Assembly: GCA_047967505.1 (NCBI GenBank)
Contig: CM106538.1
Strand: one strand, 5' to 3'
DNA from: Dipteris shenzhenensis
Lineage: Eukaryota; Polypodiophyta; Polypodiopsida; Gleicheniales
Length of the DNA stretch: 64,000 bases
A program made the translations under genes and the position numbers. The stretch's first letter is position 1, and every line of letters starts with the position of its first letter. Positions 34,354 through 45,639 of the stretch are shown here, in pieces. The notes under the pieces are model-generated. The model saw only the letters and a list, made by a program, of their open reading frames with translations. It did no database searches and was not told the origin of the DNA.

Positions 34354-34705
34354 TGTTGGGATATGTGTGATCAAGGGCTTGCTAGGTGCATGTGTGCATC
34401 CACTAGCAGTCATATGGTTGTGTGTGTGTGTGTAGAAGAGGCACACTTAGTGCCATAGGCCATGACACAGGTGATGATGTAATGCAAAGGCCCCCACATG
34501 GGGTGGTGCCTATGATTGTGGAGTTCCTATGATTTAGGAGTGACCTCCATTGATGTAGGAGAGGTGCCATTGATTTAGGCCACCCTCTCTCCCATTCCAT
34601 AAAAGAGGGACTTCCCTCTCAAATCAATAGAACACCCATTTGAATATCTCATGTGTTCTCACTCACTTCCATGATGAAGCTCTCCTCTCTCCCCAAGTTC
34701 CAACA
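34354..34705 (+). repeat. 3' LTR of the gag-only element
   Basis: Matches 32413-32763 with about 13 differences including one 1-base indel. Followed by ATAAA. Confidence 0.93.
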
Positions 34706-34710
34706 ATAAA

Positions 34711-37480
34711 TAGGTAGTGGAACTATATACACTATTGTTTTTCCATTGTTTCTTTCCTTGTAGAAGGGTGGTTGGCTATAGAGATATGTGAGTTATAATC
34801 AAGATTAAGTGTATATCCTAGCAAAGAACTATGTATGCAAAATAAGATTTGCGAGTAATTCTATGAAGCCATTGGATGTGAAAAGGATTGAAAAATCCCA
34901 AATTAAATAATTAAGGCTGAAACGATACAAAAAGAGTTTGTTCTTCCAGATGTGATATCAAGTGCTCCTATAGGTGTATTGCACTACCAAAATTTCAGCT
35001 TCTCAATTCATTCTTGAGGACAAAACTAGCAAACCATAGGACGAGATCAATCAATCTCTCTCATCTTATTTTTCACCATTTTCACAATGTAGTTTTATTC
35101 TAATTGGATCTCAAAGTCCCATACAAGTGATTACTACTTGTGATTCCGAGTAGTAAAATAAAAATACCAGTGCATCCCAAAACAAGAGGTGCCTTTCTCC
35201 TCTTTGTAGAGCATAGAATGAAGGGTCAACTCCCCACTTTGTAAGTGTTAAATGAGGAGGGCATGGATGAGTGGCATTGTAGATTGATAGGGGAAAGGAA
35301 CACACTACCCAATGGGCAGCACATAGGTTGCTATATATTAAGTGCCTTCTTAGGATACTATATACCTAGTGCCTTCTTAGGATTTATTCTTCTTACATTT
35401 GGTTAGAACCCTCCCAAAAGTCTAAATAGTCTATGAGGAACTGCCAAGCCCATTCTTTAGGGCTGTTCATGGGCCTAGAAGAGGTCATAGCCGAGTCGTG
35501 CTCAACAAATATCCTTGGAGTGGACTCCTTAGGTTGGTTGCTAGTGAAGCAACCAGTTGGTGAGAATCCTGAGCTAGTAGGATCTGGTGAGAAGAACGAA
35601 TATATGTGGTTGAAAGAATCTTTGAAGAGGTGAAGTTTCCCGCGAATTAGCATCAAAATGTTCTTCGATAGGCATAAACAAGTCGTGTTGGTAGTTGGTC
35701 AGCATTGCAAGTCGCTTTCTGAGAAAATGTAATCCAAAATTGTGTGCAGATGCTTGTTTAATATTGACAATCCTAACCACAAATTTAATCACGATACACA
35801 CTCCAATCATGCAAACTAAGACAAACAACTTTAGCTTAGTTTTGACAGATGCCCTCTACCTCCACACCAAGTTTCATCCCAAACTCACACTTACAAAACC
35901 TTGAAAAGCTCTCAAGACCTATTGGGCCTTTTACAGTATGACTTTCCCAAGAGAGGACATGGGTCTTCAATAGGGCACCTTGGCCACTAATAGCAAGAGT
36001 AATTGATACCCCTATGAGCCCCAAACTTAACCTCGAGGAGTCATTGCCATGGTATTCCATCCAAAGAGATACAAACTACCACCCAAAGACCATTCTCTTA
36101 TGAGAGAAGGAGATAGAAATGGAGTAAGAGCAACATAGAAACACACATGGATACTTCAATGGATATCATGAGGAAAGCTTATATTCTAGCCCTTATCTGT
36201 GGCTCCAATTGAAATCTTAAGACCCACTCAAATCTTTCACCCATCAGTCTACAAGTTCTGATCGTCTCAGGTAATCCATGGCGTCTAATCACTAATAAGC
36301 AATCCAGCCCTTCAACTTATGGCCTTCCATAGCTCCTTTGCAACCTTTTGATCTATCTCTCCTCTGCAACAAGCTTCAAGTATTCTCTCTAGCCCACGAG
36401 ATGATCTTTCCACTTTTGCCTAAATGAATGGTCAAGTATTTTGGTCCTTTTCTGGCAACCAACCACCCTTACTAACTAATTACTCCAAGGCTATCTAAAT
36501 TATGTACAAGTTTACACATGAGCTCCTATGCATGAACATGACCATTTCTCCACACCCCAATATGTACACTATGCATCACACAAAAACCTATCACAATAGT
36601 TACCTTTTCTTAGGTGGTTCGTGCATGTCCTTTCTTCATGAATAGTTAGCATTGGATGTATGTATGAATAAGTATTAATGAGCAAACAATAGGAAAACAT
36701 TATCGACATATTATGTGAATTGTAGATGAAAATGTAGATTATCTGATATGCTCTCAATGCATATGGTATGATCAATTTAGTTAAGATGACTCAAGGGAAA
36801 ATCTTTTTTTGTATAGCCTACTTTTTGTTTTACTCATATCATGTCTTTTTCTGGTAGCAACGTGCCTATGTCAAAAATATTATAAATATCCTACTTTGGG
36901 AGATCATGGCAACCATTGTCGTTGAGATTTGTGTTGCTTTATACATAAGAAGTTTTTCAATTTCTCTTGAACAATTTTATTTATAGTAAGGGATTTACAA
37001 ATTTGATAGAAATTTACAAAGGGGTAAATAAAATAGGTTACATACGGGTAAGAAGCCTTGAACGTACATGATGTACAGGACATGTACATAGTGAACCCTC
37101 GAGGCTGCTACTTCCTTTGATTTAGAGCTGTTTCATCCTCTTATGAAGTTGTTGCTTCAAAAACTCAAAATAATAGCTCCCTTTTGCTAGTATCAAAAAG
37201 GGATCAAATGCCTTCATTTTGACATTGGTGATATCGTCCCCTTGCATACTTTTCTAGAGAACCACAGGTTGACCTTGGATGATTTCATCTTTACGCCTAA
37301 CTCTACTTCTTCCTAAGGTTTGATGTTTACTTTGTCCTCTTGACTTCTTTGCCAAAAGCTCATAGTTGTAATTTTTAGCTTTTGTACTTCATGATGGGTT
37401 TTTGTCTCTTCTAAGGTTTCCAACACAGCAATGTAAAGTATTACCAAAAAAAAAAAGTGTATGAATATATGTATATATAC
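34711..37480. other. Gene-free stretch
   Basis: No supported gene. It holds the second copy of the dispersed repeat (35214-35335) and a 25 bp tandem repeat of TAGTGCCTTCTTAGGAT (about 35338-35385). Frames of up to 87 residues around 35.4-35.9 kb have no recognisable domain. Confidence 0.4.
35214..35335. repeat. Dispersed repeat, copy 2
   Basis: Counterpart of 27786-27905: GTCAACTCCCCACTTTGTAAG ... AATGGGCAGCACATAGG. Confidence 0.6.
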
Positions 37481-37484
37481 ATCT

Positions 37485-37538
37485 ATATATCTATGTATGT
37501 AAATATGTAGACGTGTGTGTGTGTGTGTGTGTAAAATC

Positions 37539-37571
<33 letters not shown>

Positions 37572-37612
37572 TTGTGCACGCGTGTGCGTGTGCGTGTGTG
37601 CGCGTGTGTGTG
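37485..37612. repeat. Compound microsatellite (TG)n/(CT)n/(GTGC)n
   Basis: TATATCTATG, then GT repeats (37514-37532), CT repeats (37538-37572), then GTGTGC repeats. Confidence 0.95.
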
Positions 37613-37810
37613 TGGCAAGCTGTAGTAAGGGACTAAGGCCTTAGAGTTCTTAGTTGAGTCCACTAAGAGGTGAACGTAGTCATACTACACATGCCACCTA
37701 CAAATGACATTATTTTGATGAGGAAGTTGACTTTCTAGTGGAGTTCTTTGGTGCTCTGTGCTGCCTATTTTGCGGCAAAATCTTATCGACTGTTTGTCAC
37801 CTACTCTCCC

Positions 37811-37855
37811 ATGATTTTTGTCGGTGGCGTTTACCCACCACCAAAAATCATGGCA
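37811..37855. repeat. Small hairpin, 19 bp arms
   Basis: CCATGATTTTTGTCGGTGG pairs with CCACCACCAAAAATCATGG (two mismatches) around a 7-base loop. Possibly a relic of a short inverted-repeat element. Confidence 0.7.
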
Positions 37856-38109
37856 CGTTGTTTTAAGATATCTTATATATTTATGGCATGCTATTGTAAG
37901 CTAATCACATGCTAACTCTACAGGATGTGACTCGAACAAGCCCCATAGGAATGAGGAGGATTGATGTTGTATAGTCATTTATTCTTTGCAATTCAATTGA
38001 GCTTTGGTTATGATTATCCCTATTTTTCAATCTCTAAGTAGTTTCTATTATTGCATGCTTTAGGTTTCTTCTTTGAGCCACCAATGTATGTGTGTGTATG
38101 TGTGTGTTG

Positions 38110-39075
38110 TACACGTGCACGCGTATGTGTAAATATTATTACGTATGTCTAGGACTGGAGATACATGGCAACAAACCCTTGATTACACATGCCTATGCTT
38201 ATGATTCCTTTTTCTTACCCCAGAATACTGAAGGGGATCTTTCATGTCTCATGCGTGCTCTATTGTTATATGGTTTGGCTACTAAGCTACATGTCGATTT
38301 TCAGACATCTAAGCTTTTGCCTCTCCATGAGAAGGATTGGCGTTGTTTATTATGGCTGAGAGAGGGATTAACGGTTACTCGCAGTTAAAAAATGGACTAA
38401 GTGCTTAAAGAAGAAATTAGAATACTAGAAACCAGCAACGTGGCCTTTACATGTGTACTACCACATAGTTCAATCAATTATGGTTGTATACATCCAATTT
38501 TATTTGCCTTTGATGATGCTTGTCAAGTAAGACATATCTTGTTTTATGTCTACTATTATGGAGCTTTTTGGGAGGTCACATTTTTTACAGAAAGCTCTTA
38601 GGCTGCGATTATGGAGCTTTTTTGGAGGTCACGTTTTTTACAGAAAGCTCTTAGGCTGCGATCATCTTTGTACATCTAAAATACATGGAGGACTGAATAC
38701 CCTAAATATTCACTTACATATTGCTACCCACAAAGGAAAAAGGATGCTGCAATTCATGCAAGGTGAACATCCATGGATTTTCATGATGTGACATTTGATT
38801 ATGTACTTGTCTCCAGCTTTTGGTCATTGGCAACCCACTCAATGGGACTTTCTTTTAGGTCACATTGAAGGCAGAGTAAAGGGATGCCCATATGTTTCTC
38901 GTTTAATTGTTGATAGGAAGCACATACTCTTAGAATCCAAACTTTTTCCAAAATATGTGGCCATAAACTCATGCAAGTAGGTGAATGTAGGTACAAAAAT
39001 GCCAAACTCACTTGGAAAGAAATTGATTTAGTTCGAACACTTTGGGACACAACTTGGCTTTTCAATTCGTCATGT
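38110..39075 (+). pseudogene. L1-like LINE ORF2 3' remnant
   Basis: About 38155-38330 matches the LINE RT end: KPLITHAYAYDSFFLPQ, with YAYD where the catalytic YADD belongs, then LLLYGLATKLHVDFQTSKLL, the usual segment just after motif C. About 38655-38790 matches the post-RT region (LCTSKIHGGLNTLNIHLHIA, KGKRMLQFMQGEHPW), then SPAFGHWQPTQWDFLLGHI near 38810. A duplication of about 50 bp (38558-38660) breaks the frame. This family differs from the GA-bounded LINE: different strand, different motifs. No 3' tail was assigned. Confidence 0.72.
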
Positions 39076-39245
39076 CAAGTTTATCTCTCGGTCAGATACA
39101 CACTTTTAAGACACCACTAATGATGTCATAATTGACCAACAAAGAGCCTTATGAAGGCACAACTTGGCACTAGAGTCGTGCCAAGTTTACCTCTTAGTTA
39201 AATACACACTTTTAAGACACCAGTAGGTGATGTCATAACTGTTGC
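39073..39245. repeat. Short direct repeat, about 105 bp apart
   Basis: GTCAAGTTTATCTCTCGGTC...ACACACTTTTAAGACACCA near 39073 recurs as GCCAAGTTTACCTCTTAGTT...ACACACTTTTAAGACACCA near 39178. Confidence 0.7.
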
Positions 39246-39733
39246 AAGGAATGAAATGAGAAAACCAATTATTCGATGGTATTACTTGAGTTAAAAGTTT
39301 TGATGAGATAGAACCTACATTAAAAAGATCATGCTAACAATCTACTAAAAATGTCCTTTGAATTGTTGTGAAAATAATTATACCCGTTAAGATACAGGCA
39401 CACCAGATAAAGTTGCTCAATGAAGAGTCTTGTGTGAAGCACTTTTGAGTACAGGGTGTCTTTTGAATTCAGCAGCAGTAATCCATAGACCAAACCACTG
39501 CACGGTACTCATGTCGACCATACCCTCAACAATGAGCCTTGCACAACAAAAGGGAAAAATGAAAGTAACAAAACTTCAAAATCTTGACACAAGAACATAA
39601 AAATCAAAGTTGTAGCTTTTGATGTGTCGGGAGGGAGATGGATATTACTAGCTAATGAGGTATTGATGCTTTGCAGATTCCACTTCTCAATCAAAAAAAA
39701 AATCAAGTCAGATTTTGCTTCATTCCTCTGACC
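39246..39733 (-). other. Probable 3' flank/UTR of the HAD gene
   Basis: No coding domain. The minus strand downstream of the stop at 39734 would hold the 3' UTR; the poly(A) site was not identified. Confidence 0.35.
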
Positions 39734-39818
39734 TCAAATTTGCTCACAGTGGGTGGACTTGCACTGCAAAATTTTATCTGCTACCTCCTCAAACGATTGA
39801 ACCTCTTTTCTCCATAAC
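39734..39818 (-). CDS. HAD-superfamily hydrolase, last exon
   Basis: The terminal coding exon completes the C-terminus: after the shared Trp codon it reads LWRKEVQSFEEVADKILQ and ends in TGA at 39734-39736. Plant HAD-like hydrolases commonly end with a similar segment (Trp, then a V-x-S/T-F-x-x-V-A stretch) after motif IV. The acceptor is ATAAG before GTTATGG (39819/39818), and phase matches the previous exon exactly (TG + G makes Trp). No stops or frameshifts, unlike every transposon frame around it. Which HAD subfamily is uncertain. Confidence 0.72.
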
Positions 39819-39916
39819 CTTATCCATAGAGATAACAAAAAAATCAAAGCACTATAATCATAAAAGTTTCTGAATCCTAATCTATGCAAAAGCTCACAGA
39901 GAGTAAACTGGCAAAC
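39819..39916 (-). other. 98 bp GT-AG intron of the HAD gene
   Basis: Minus strand starts GTTTGCCAG and ends CTATGGATAAG, with a T-rich run (GATTTTTTTGTTATC) before the acceptor. Removing it joins the two HAD exons in frame. Confidence 0.75.
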
Positions 39917-40010
39917 CATGCGTCAATTCCAACAGCTCTGGCTCCTTCCTTGTCTGCGATTGGATCATCTCCTAGGAGAACTGCTTCATTGGACCTGACA
40001 CCCAATTGAC
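39917..40010 (-). CDS. HAD-superfamily hydrolase, penultimate exon (motif IV)
   Basis: A 94 bp exon with 30 whole codons: QLGVRSNEAVLLGDDP, then IADKEGARAVGIDA and the first two bases of Trp. LLGDDPIAD is HAD motif IV, whose acidic residues hold the Mg2+ used for phosphate or halide hydrolysis. The acceptor is TCTATTGCAG before GTCAATTGG (40011/40010) and the donor is GCATG before GTTTGCC (39917/39916), giving a 98 bp intron (39819-39916). HAD motifs I-III must lie in exons further upstream (beyond 40010 on this strand) and were not found, so introns may be long and filled with transposons. An isolated pseudogene fragment is the alternative, but clean splice signals argue for a working gene. 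Confidence 0.75.
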
Positions 40011-41141
40011 CTGCAATAGAGGATTCAGGAAAAATATTCGTCAAAGACAGAACACTGACCATCATGATGATAGCTCAACAATACACTAGCCCGTATTTCT
40101 ATGGATCCTATGTTGTACAGCAAGTTCTTTTTCTTATGTATGTTTTGCGAAAAGAGAACTGCCTAGGTGTCAAAGGCTTACAAAATAGAGCCCCTCCCTC
40201 ACCGCCCCCCCCCCCCCCCCCCCAAAAAAAAAAAAAAGAAAAAAAAAAAGAAAAACATACCCCAAAAACTGCCATAGGAAAAGTCCTGTGCTTGAGAGCA
40301 CACTTATTGTGAAGCATACTGTCCCAGTCTCAAAAGTGCTCTCACTGTTTGGTGAAGTGCTTGATGAATTTATCATATACATGCACGTTGTCATGTCATA
40401 ACCCTAGTATCACCTATTCTTCCTGGCTACAATCTCAATCAGGAGAGAAGAGGCTACCTTCACTAGTTGTGAGTTTGTGGAATTTGTCTTCTCCTCGAGT
40501 CTTCTTTTTCCCTCTATTTGTCCATACGAGGATAGGTTCCCCTTTCTCTCCTCCTGTGCTAAATTTATCCTGTGCTTGCTGCTCCTTTCTGCGATAACCA
40601 TGCAGTGCGCCTCTTATGGCCCCCTTTCCTATCTTACGAAGGCTTCCCCTCACTCACTTGTCTGTTCTGTTGTTGCACCACTGTTTACCCAGGTTTTTTT
40701 TTCTCTATTCCCTTGCAGCCTCTCAACTTCAAACCCTAACACCTTCTTGTTGAGGAGGAATGCTCAATCATGCAATGCAAATCAATGTAGACTAAACTAA
40801 AAATTGACTGGTTAGTATTTGTCATGCCACATGGCATTGTGGGATTTATATCCATATACAACTTGATGGCACAATGCCGTGCTCTATGGCAGCTGTATAA
40901 AGATCCTTTTTCTTCCTTTTCAATATTGTATTCTGGTTAATCAGAAGGGTATCAGGATTTGTTTCGGAGATTTGCTGCCACAAGTTTATTTGTTGGATCC
41001 TTGACCAGTTGGTCGCAAGGAAGCTCACTTTATGGAGCTTGGCCATTGTCATGTGTGGGTGAGAATTAAACTGGTGAGAATCCAAAAAATCTGAGAAACA
41101 GCTCACACAGTACGAGATAGCATTGAGTGGAAACCACGGAC
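40011..41141. other. Presumed upstream intron sequence with a C/A homopolymer
   Basis: No further HAD exon was recognised. 40205-40223 is 19 C followed by 14 A (40224-40237) and more A-rich bases. Frames up to 115 residues on either strand show no domain. The minus-strand part just below 41141 may include the diverged end of the gypsy fragment. Confidence 0.4.
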
Positions 41142-41810
41142 TCATGAGCACCATGTCTTGAGAGAGGCATCCGCAAAGAGAGTTGGCCACCATAATCTTG
41201 CTTGCAATACCTTATGGATCGTAAGCTCCCCACCAAAATGACCACCCGTGATGCCTGAATGGGTTCCGCCCAAGACCTCCACAAGTTCATCCTCACGAAT
41301 GCAGTGGCACATTATACCGTCCTTGCCCATGCAATAGAGCTGGCCGGCTATCAGTTGATATGGTGCACATCCTTAATGAGTTTCCTGGCCTGGTCCTTAT
41401 TAAGGGCCTTGTTCTGAGGGAATTTATTGGCTAAGAAGTGGCCAATCTCCTGGGCCCATTCTAGAACTAAATCGACAAGGAATAGCGAGGCATCCAAAAG
41501 ACCAACCTCCACTCCTATTGCTGGTTCTCCATTGGAGATACGAGACATGTGATCAGCCATAAAGTGGGTACATCCTTTCCTTACAGCGACAGTGAAATTA
41601 AACTCTAGAAGTGAGCATCCACGTGATGTGTCCTGTCATACAGGGTTTATTGACTAAATAGAGGAGGGCCTAGTGGTCTACAAAGAATACAAACTTGTTT
41701 GCCAGCAACAAGTAATGCCTAAATTTTTTTTTGGCATACACCATGGCAAGTCCCTCCCGCTCAGTCATGGTATAGTTCATTTCTACGACTGAGCAAGCTA
41801 ACCTTTAACA
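41142..41810 (-). pseudogene. Ty3/gypsy RNase H to integrase zinc-finger fragment
   Basis: On the minus strand: MTEREGLAMVYAKKK and LLLANKFVFF (about 41800-41690), VNKPCMTG, then HFMADHMSRISNGEPAIGVE (about 41580-41500), a linker rich in KALNKDQARKLIKD, then MCHCIREDELVEVLGG, HSGITGGHFGGELTIHK and ARLWWPTLFADA (about 41320-41165). This is the N-terminal zinc-binding part of integrase, lost just before the CxxC. It is close in sequence to the plus-strand remnant at 23.4-24.1 kb, so probably the same family. No LTR nearby. Confidence 0.82.
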
Positions 41811-43315
41811 TTGGCATGACTGTTGACATGCCCCATGGTGGTAGCATTGACCATTTTGGCCACATGGTTGGGCGTTGACTTCTGATTTGAACTTGAGCCA
41901 TAGTCCATGCTCTCACTGAGTCAATTTGACTCTTTTAACTCCTCAAAATATTTCATAATATGTGGGAATGGTAGTTGCTCGCAGTGCGAGGACTTCGACC
42001 TTGAATTGTAGGTCTCTGATCACCTTAACTCATTGCAATCGATCTTCTGATAGCACCTCTACCTCACATGTTATTTGCCACGTGTGACAGTCAAAACACA
42101 GCCAAAAGCCAAATGCCATGTTTGTCAGACATGCTAACATGATCATTGCCCCTCCAACAGAACTACCAGAATGGCCAAATCAATGCCACACAGACTGTTA
42201 CATTGTAACATCTGCTTACTGCTACATCAACATTGGCACGTCATCATAATGTGTACCACATCAATGACACTACGTTATCAAGAAATCTCCAAAACATTCC
42301 ATCATCAACGCCATGTCTTCGAATATTCCTTTCCATCTGCCAATTGAACATTCCCTTTTTTAAGCATTTTATTACAGTTTCAATTTAAATCCAAAGAAAA
42401 ATATATTTGTAAAATCAAAGAAAATTCCTCTAAATTTTCATTTTCAAAGCTATTTCAGGCCTAGTTTCCATGTCCATTTAAGCCCATTTTGACACATTTA
42501 ACCATGGTTCTGATGGTAATCAGTATGAGATCTGAGACATCTTCTGGACAGCTCTTACTCAAGATCATTATAGGCATCAAACCATGTCCCTTTTGGCATT
42601 TTCAAAGAGCATTCCAAAGCTAGCTTCAAGACAAATTTAAGGCCTCGTGTTTATTGATAGTCCTACAATAATTTTGAAGTCATTATTATCAATTTGGGAG
42701 TCATTCGAGAAAGTGAATATGATACACTATTTTGAAGCACTATAACTTCAGGATACTCAACATCACCTTTGCATCAGTTCCAGCCCGTTTGAAGTAGTAA
42801 AACATAAAAAATAAACCTTTGAGGTCTTCTTAATATTGTTAGAAACATGAACTATGAGCAATGGATTTAGTTCATCGGATTACCCTTGGGGTAATTAGCT
42901 TTTTGGATAGGTAAGATTGTTGGAAAAATGAGTGATGAGCTATGGATTTAGTTCACTGGAGGAACGCCCCGATTGTTAAAAACGTTACAAGAGTGTAGCT
43001 AGACCATAGTGCCTAAGCAAATACTATGACTTGATGTCATAAGCATGGTTGGCCATCTTTAAGGGGCCACATGATGGGCATGCCCCCTCACATTCCGCAG
43101 GCAGCCTTTGAGTTGCTGCAGTTTTTGGTGTGCAAATTCTCTCAGCTTCTAGAGCATTTTGATTTGCAGTGATTCATTGTGTGTGCTTGATAGTAAAGGG
43201 CAATATAATATGGTAGGACTCCCTGTTTTCTCACATAGTATTAGAGTATGGTTGAGCTTTACCAGTTGCACCTGCTCAGAGGACCCAGTTGGGCAGTCCT
43301 CTAGTTCAGAGGCGA
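41811..43315. other. Gene-free stretch, possible retroelement leader at its end
   Basis: AT-rich. A direct repeat of about 40 bp containing ATGGATTTAGTTCA occurs near 42865 and 42945. Around 43230-43250, TAGTATTAGAGTATGG looks like a decayed TGGTATCAGAGC primer site, so Copia II may have inserted into another element's leader. Confidence 0.35.
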
Positions 43316-43924
43316 TGTTAGAGATCAATGACCCCACCTTTGAGCCCCCGATTTGTGGAAAAAGGGGCATTGGATCACAGGAACATATGATTGTGAGGGG
43401 TAGCTATAAGGGACAGTTTGGGCTGCATACCAGCAGAAAACAGAGGCCAGCCCTAGTGAAGCCCCTGGCAGCCCCTTATATAGGCTGCCCAGGGGGCCCT
43501 CTTTGAGGCCAGGTAAGGCCCGACTAGCAGGTCGGCCTGCTAGCCCCTGGACCAACCAGAAAGTTGGCCAGGATGAGGCCCTTCCAGCCCCCTATATAAG
43601 GGGACCCTTTCCCACCTCATTTCTCATCAGCCACAGCATCCACAGAAGCCTACAGAGAGGCAGCACAGAGCAGGTGTAGTCTACTAGGAGAGTTCCAGAT
43701 CTTGGCCAGCCCCTTGCTGGATACCTTGCGCTCACCCTGAGCTTGGTTTTGCCCACTACGTGGTGGAGGAATACATCTGATTTCTCTTTTGTATATGCTG
43801 TCTATACTTGATCTTTCGGGTGAGGTTCTAGTGTGTGGTCTGCATCATTGAGTGATTGAGATACAGCTGTTCCTATTTCGCAGAGGTCGTGAGGTTAGAG
43901 TGATTCTATCCTTCATTTCGAACA
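43316..43924 (+). repeat. Copia II 5' LTR (609 bp)
   Basis: Full-length copy. U3 holds two TATA-like boxes in GC-rich context (CCCCTTATATAGG near 43472 and CCCCTATATAAGGGG near 43590). R/U5 is shared with the 3' LTR from about CTACAGAGAGGCAGCAC (43650) to TTCGAACA. Confidence 0.88.
43590..43604 (+). promoter_or_regulatory. TATA box in the Copia II LTR
   Basis: CCCCTATATAAGGGG is a palindromic, well-formed TATA context about 45-60 bp before the conserved R-like region. A similar TTATATAGG lies about 115 bp upstream. Confidence 0.55.
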
Positions 43925-44085
43925 TTGTATGAAAGAACGATTCTCAGCTCTAGAAGCTCTCACATCGAAGGAAGCAGTTCTTCTGCAGGAAAGTGACTTT
44001 GATTCGAACCGGGTTTGCAGAGTTCTATTTCATCTACCACACGTTTTATTTGGAGATTCTTTGCTGTGTGAAATTTACAGCAGAC

Positions 44086-44385
44086 ATGTTGAAGTTAGAA
44101 GCCTCTTCTGGCACTACTATTCATCCTCCCTCCGCTAGTCATGTTCCCTCTTATACCACCCCTAACTTTGGAGAGTCTAGGAGCATGGATGGATGGGACA
44201 AATCACCCCATTTGGAAGGCAAAGATCCGGAGTCACCTTGTGGCCCGGAAGCTGTGGAAGCTCACAACAGGAGTAGACACGAAGCCGGAGGATGTTGTAG
44301 ATCACAAGGTCAGGATTTTGATGCCGGTGGACAAAGATGAACTTGAAGCATGGGAGGATAGAGATACCCGGGCCCTGGATTCGAG
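44086..44385 (+). pseudogene. Copia II gag N-terminal part
   Basis: The ATG at 44086 (MLKLEASSGTT) is in one frame; a shift near 44170-44195 moves to the frame with GTNHPIWKAKIRSHLVARK and LWKLTTGV, then DELEAWEDRDTRAL, typical Copia gag. It then jumps straight to protease sequence, so the C-terminal capsid and the zinc knuckle are deleted. Confidence 0.8.
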
Positions 44386-44399
44386 GGCGGACTCTGTGG

Positions 44400-45530
44400 G
44401 GATAACAGCGGGCACAAGAAGGCTTGGTACGTGGACAACGGTGCCTCAAAACACGTGTCCAATAAGGAGGAGTGGTTCAAGACCATGGAGGGGACCCATC
44501 CTGACTCAAAGGTGACCATGGGGATAGCTCGACGTGCCATGTGAAGGGGGTTGGCAGTATTTCGATCATCACCACAGCGGGAGAAGAGAAGGTAATTTCC
44601 GGTGTGCTGTTTATTCCAAAATCTGTGCAAGAATCTGCTCTATGTGAGTCAAATGGATAAGCATAAGATGTCGGTACTCTTCGAGAAGGGGGAAGTCATC
44701 ATCACTTCCAAGGAAGATGGACAGAGGGTGGCCCAAGATGTCAAGGAGGACGGCTTATACCGGGTTACATGCTTTAGTTGTTCATGGGGACCATGGGCAC
44801 TCCAAAATGAGGCATGAAAGGCTTGGTTATGTCAATTACAGTACTCTTACACAAATGCAAAAGTCCAAGATGGTGGAGGGACTTCTAGCTATCAGAAGCG
44901 TAGAGAAAGTCTGCCAGGCTTGCTTGGAGGGCAAGCAACGCCTGGAGCAATTCCCACAAAAGGCTGCATCGAGGGCTAAGGGACCATTGGAGCTGGTCCA
45001 CTCCGACATTTGCAGACCAATGTCAACCAAATCATTTGCAAGGTCTAGGTATACTCTTCTATTTAGTGGGATGACTTGGATATGTTGCCTAACCAAGAAG
45101 TCTCAGGCATTTGAGAAATTCAATGACTGGAAGGCCAAGGTAGAGAACGAAACAGGGAAGGATGTCAAAGCATTCCGCACTGATCGAGGGGAGAAGTTCA
45201 CCTCCACAGAGTTCAACACTTTCTACAGAAAGCATGGAATCAAGCATCAGCTTACTTGTGCTCGCACATCTCAACAGAATGGGGTTGTTGAGCAAAAGCA
45301 CGGAACGGGTACAGAGATGGGATTGACCAAGATCAGAGGGAGCTCTCTCTCGAAAGCTTACTAGGGTGACGTAGTCAATAATGTAGTTCACATCCTCAAC
45401 AGGGCCAAGACCAAGGCCGTTGCAGATATGACACCCTACGAAGCATACTACGGTAAGAAGCCCACTATCTCCCATCTGAGGATTTTTAGTTCTGGATGCA
45501 TTCGTACATTTGCATAAAGATGATAGGTCA
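44400..45530 (+). pseudogene. Copia II protease and integrase
   Basis: Protease motif AWYVDNGASKHVS at about 44425-44463, with DNGA where D-S/T-G-A is usual. Linker frames continue to the pre-integrase segment MRHERLGYVNYSTL ... CQACLEGKQ (about 44810-44940). The integrase core follows: ELVHSDICRPMSTKS, FRTDRGEKFTSTEF, TSQQNGVVEQKH, keeping D..D..E-type positions. A TAG (45361-45363) interrupts before GDVVNNVVHILNRAKTK and the tail MTPYEAYYGKKPT. The region is broken by several shifts. Confidence 0.83.
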
Positions 45531-45639
45531 AAGCTAGATTCCAAGAGCAAGAATGTGACTTTGTTAGGTACTGTGAAGCATCTATGGGGTACCGCATCTC
45601 CAACCCGATGAAGAAACAGACATTGATAAGTAGGGACGT

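Larger units (their letters stand above)
32413..34705 (+). mobile_element. Gag-only LTR retrotransposon with perfect TSD
   Basis: 351/352 bp LTRs (32413-32763 and 34354-34705) begin TGTTGGGA and end AACA. They are flanked by identical ATAAA pentamers (32408-32412 and 34706-34710). LTR identity is about 96%. A canonical primer site and a polypurine tract are present. The 1.6 kb interior holds only a broken gag with a CCHC knuckle; protease, integrase, RT and RNase H are all missing. This fits the non-autonomous class of LTR elements that keep gag only. It would need pol from a related element. Confidence 0.92.

Noticed and set aside
39877-40065. Single unspliced frame as the HAD protein
   Set aside because: Its ends read into introns; the spliced two-exon model gives the conserved C-terminus in phase, so the exon limits were used instead.
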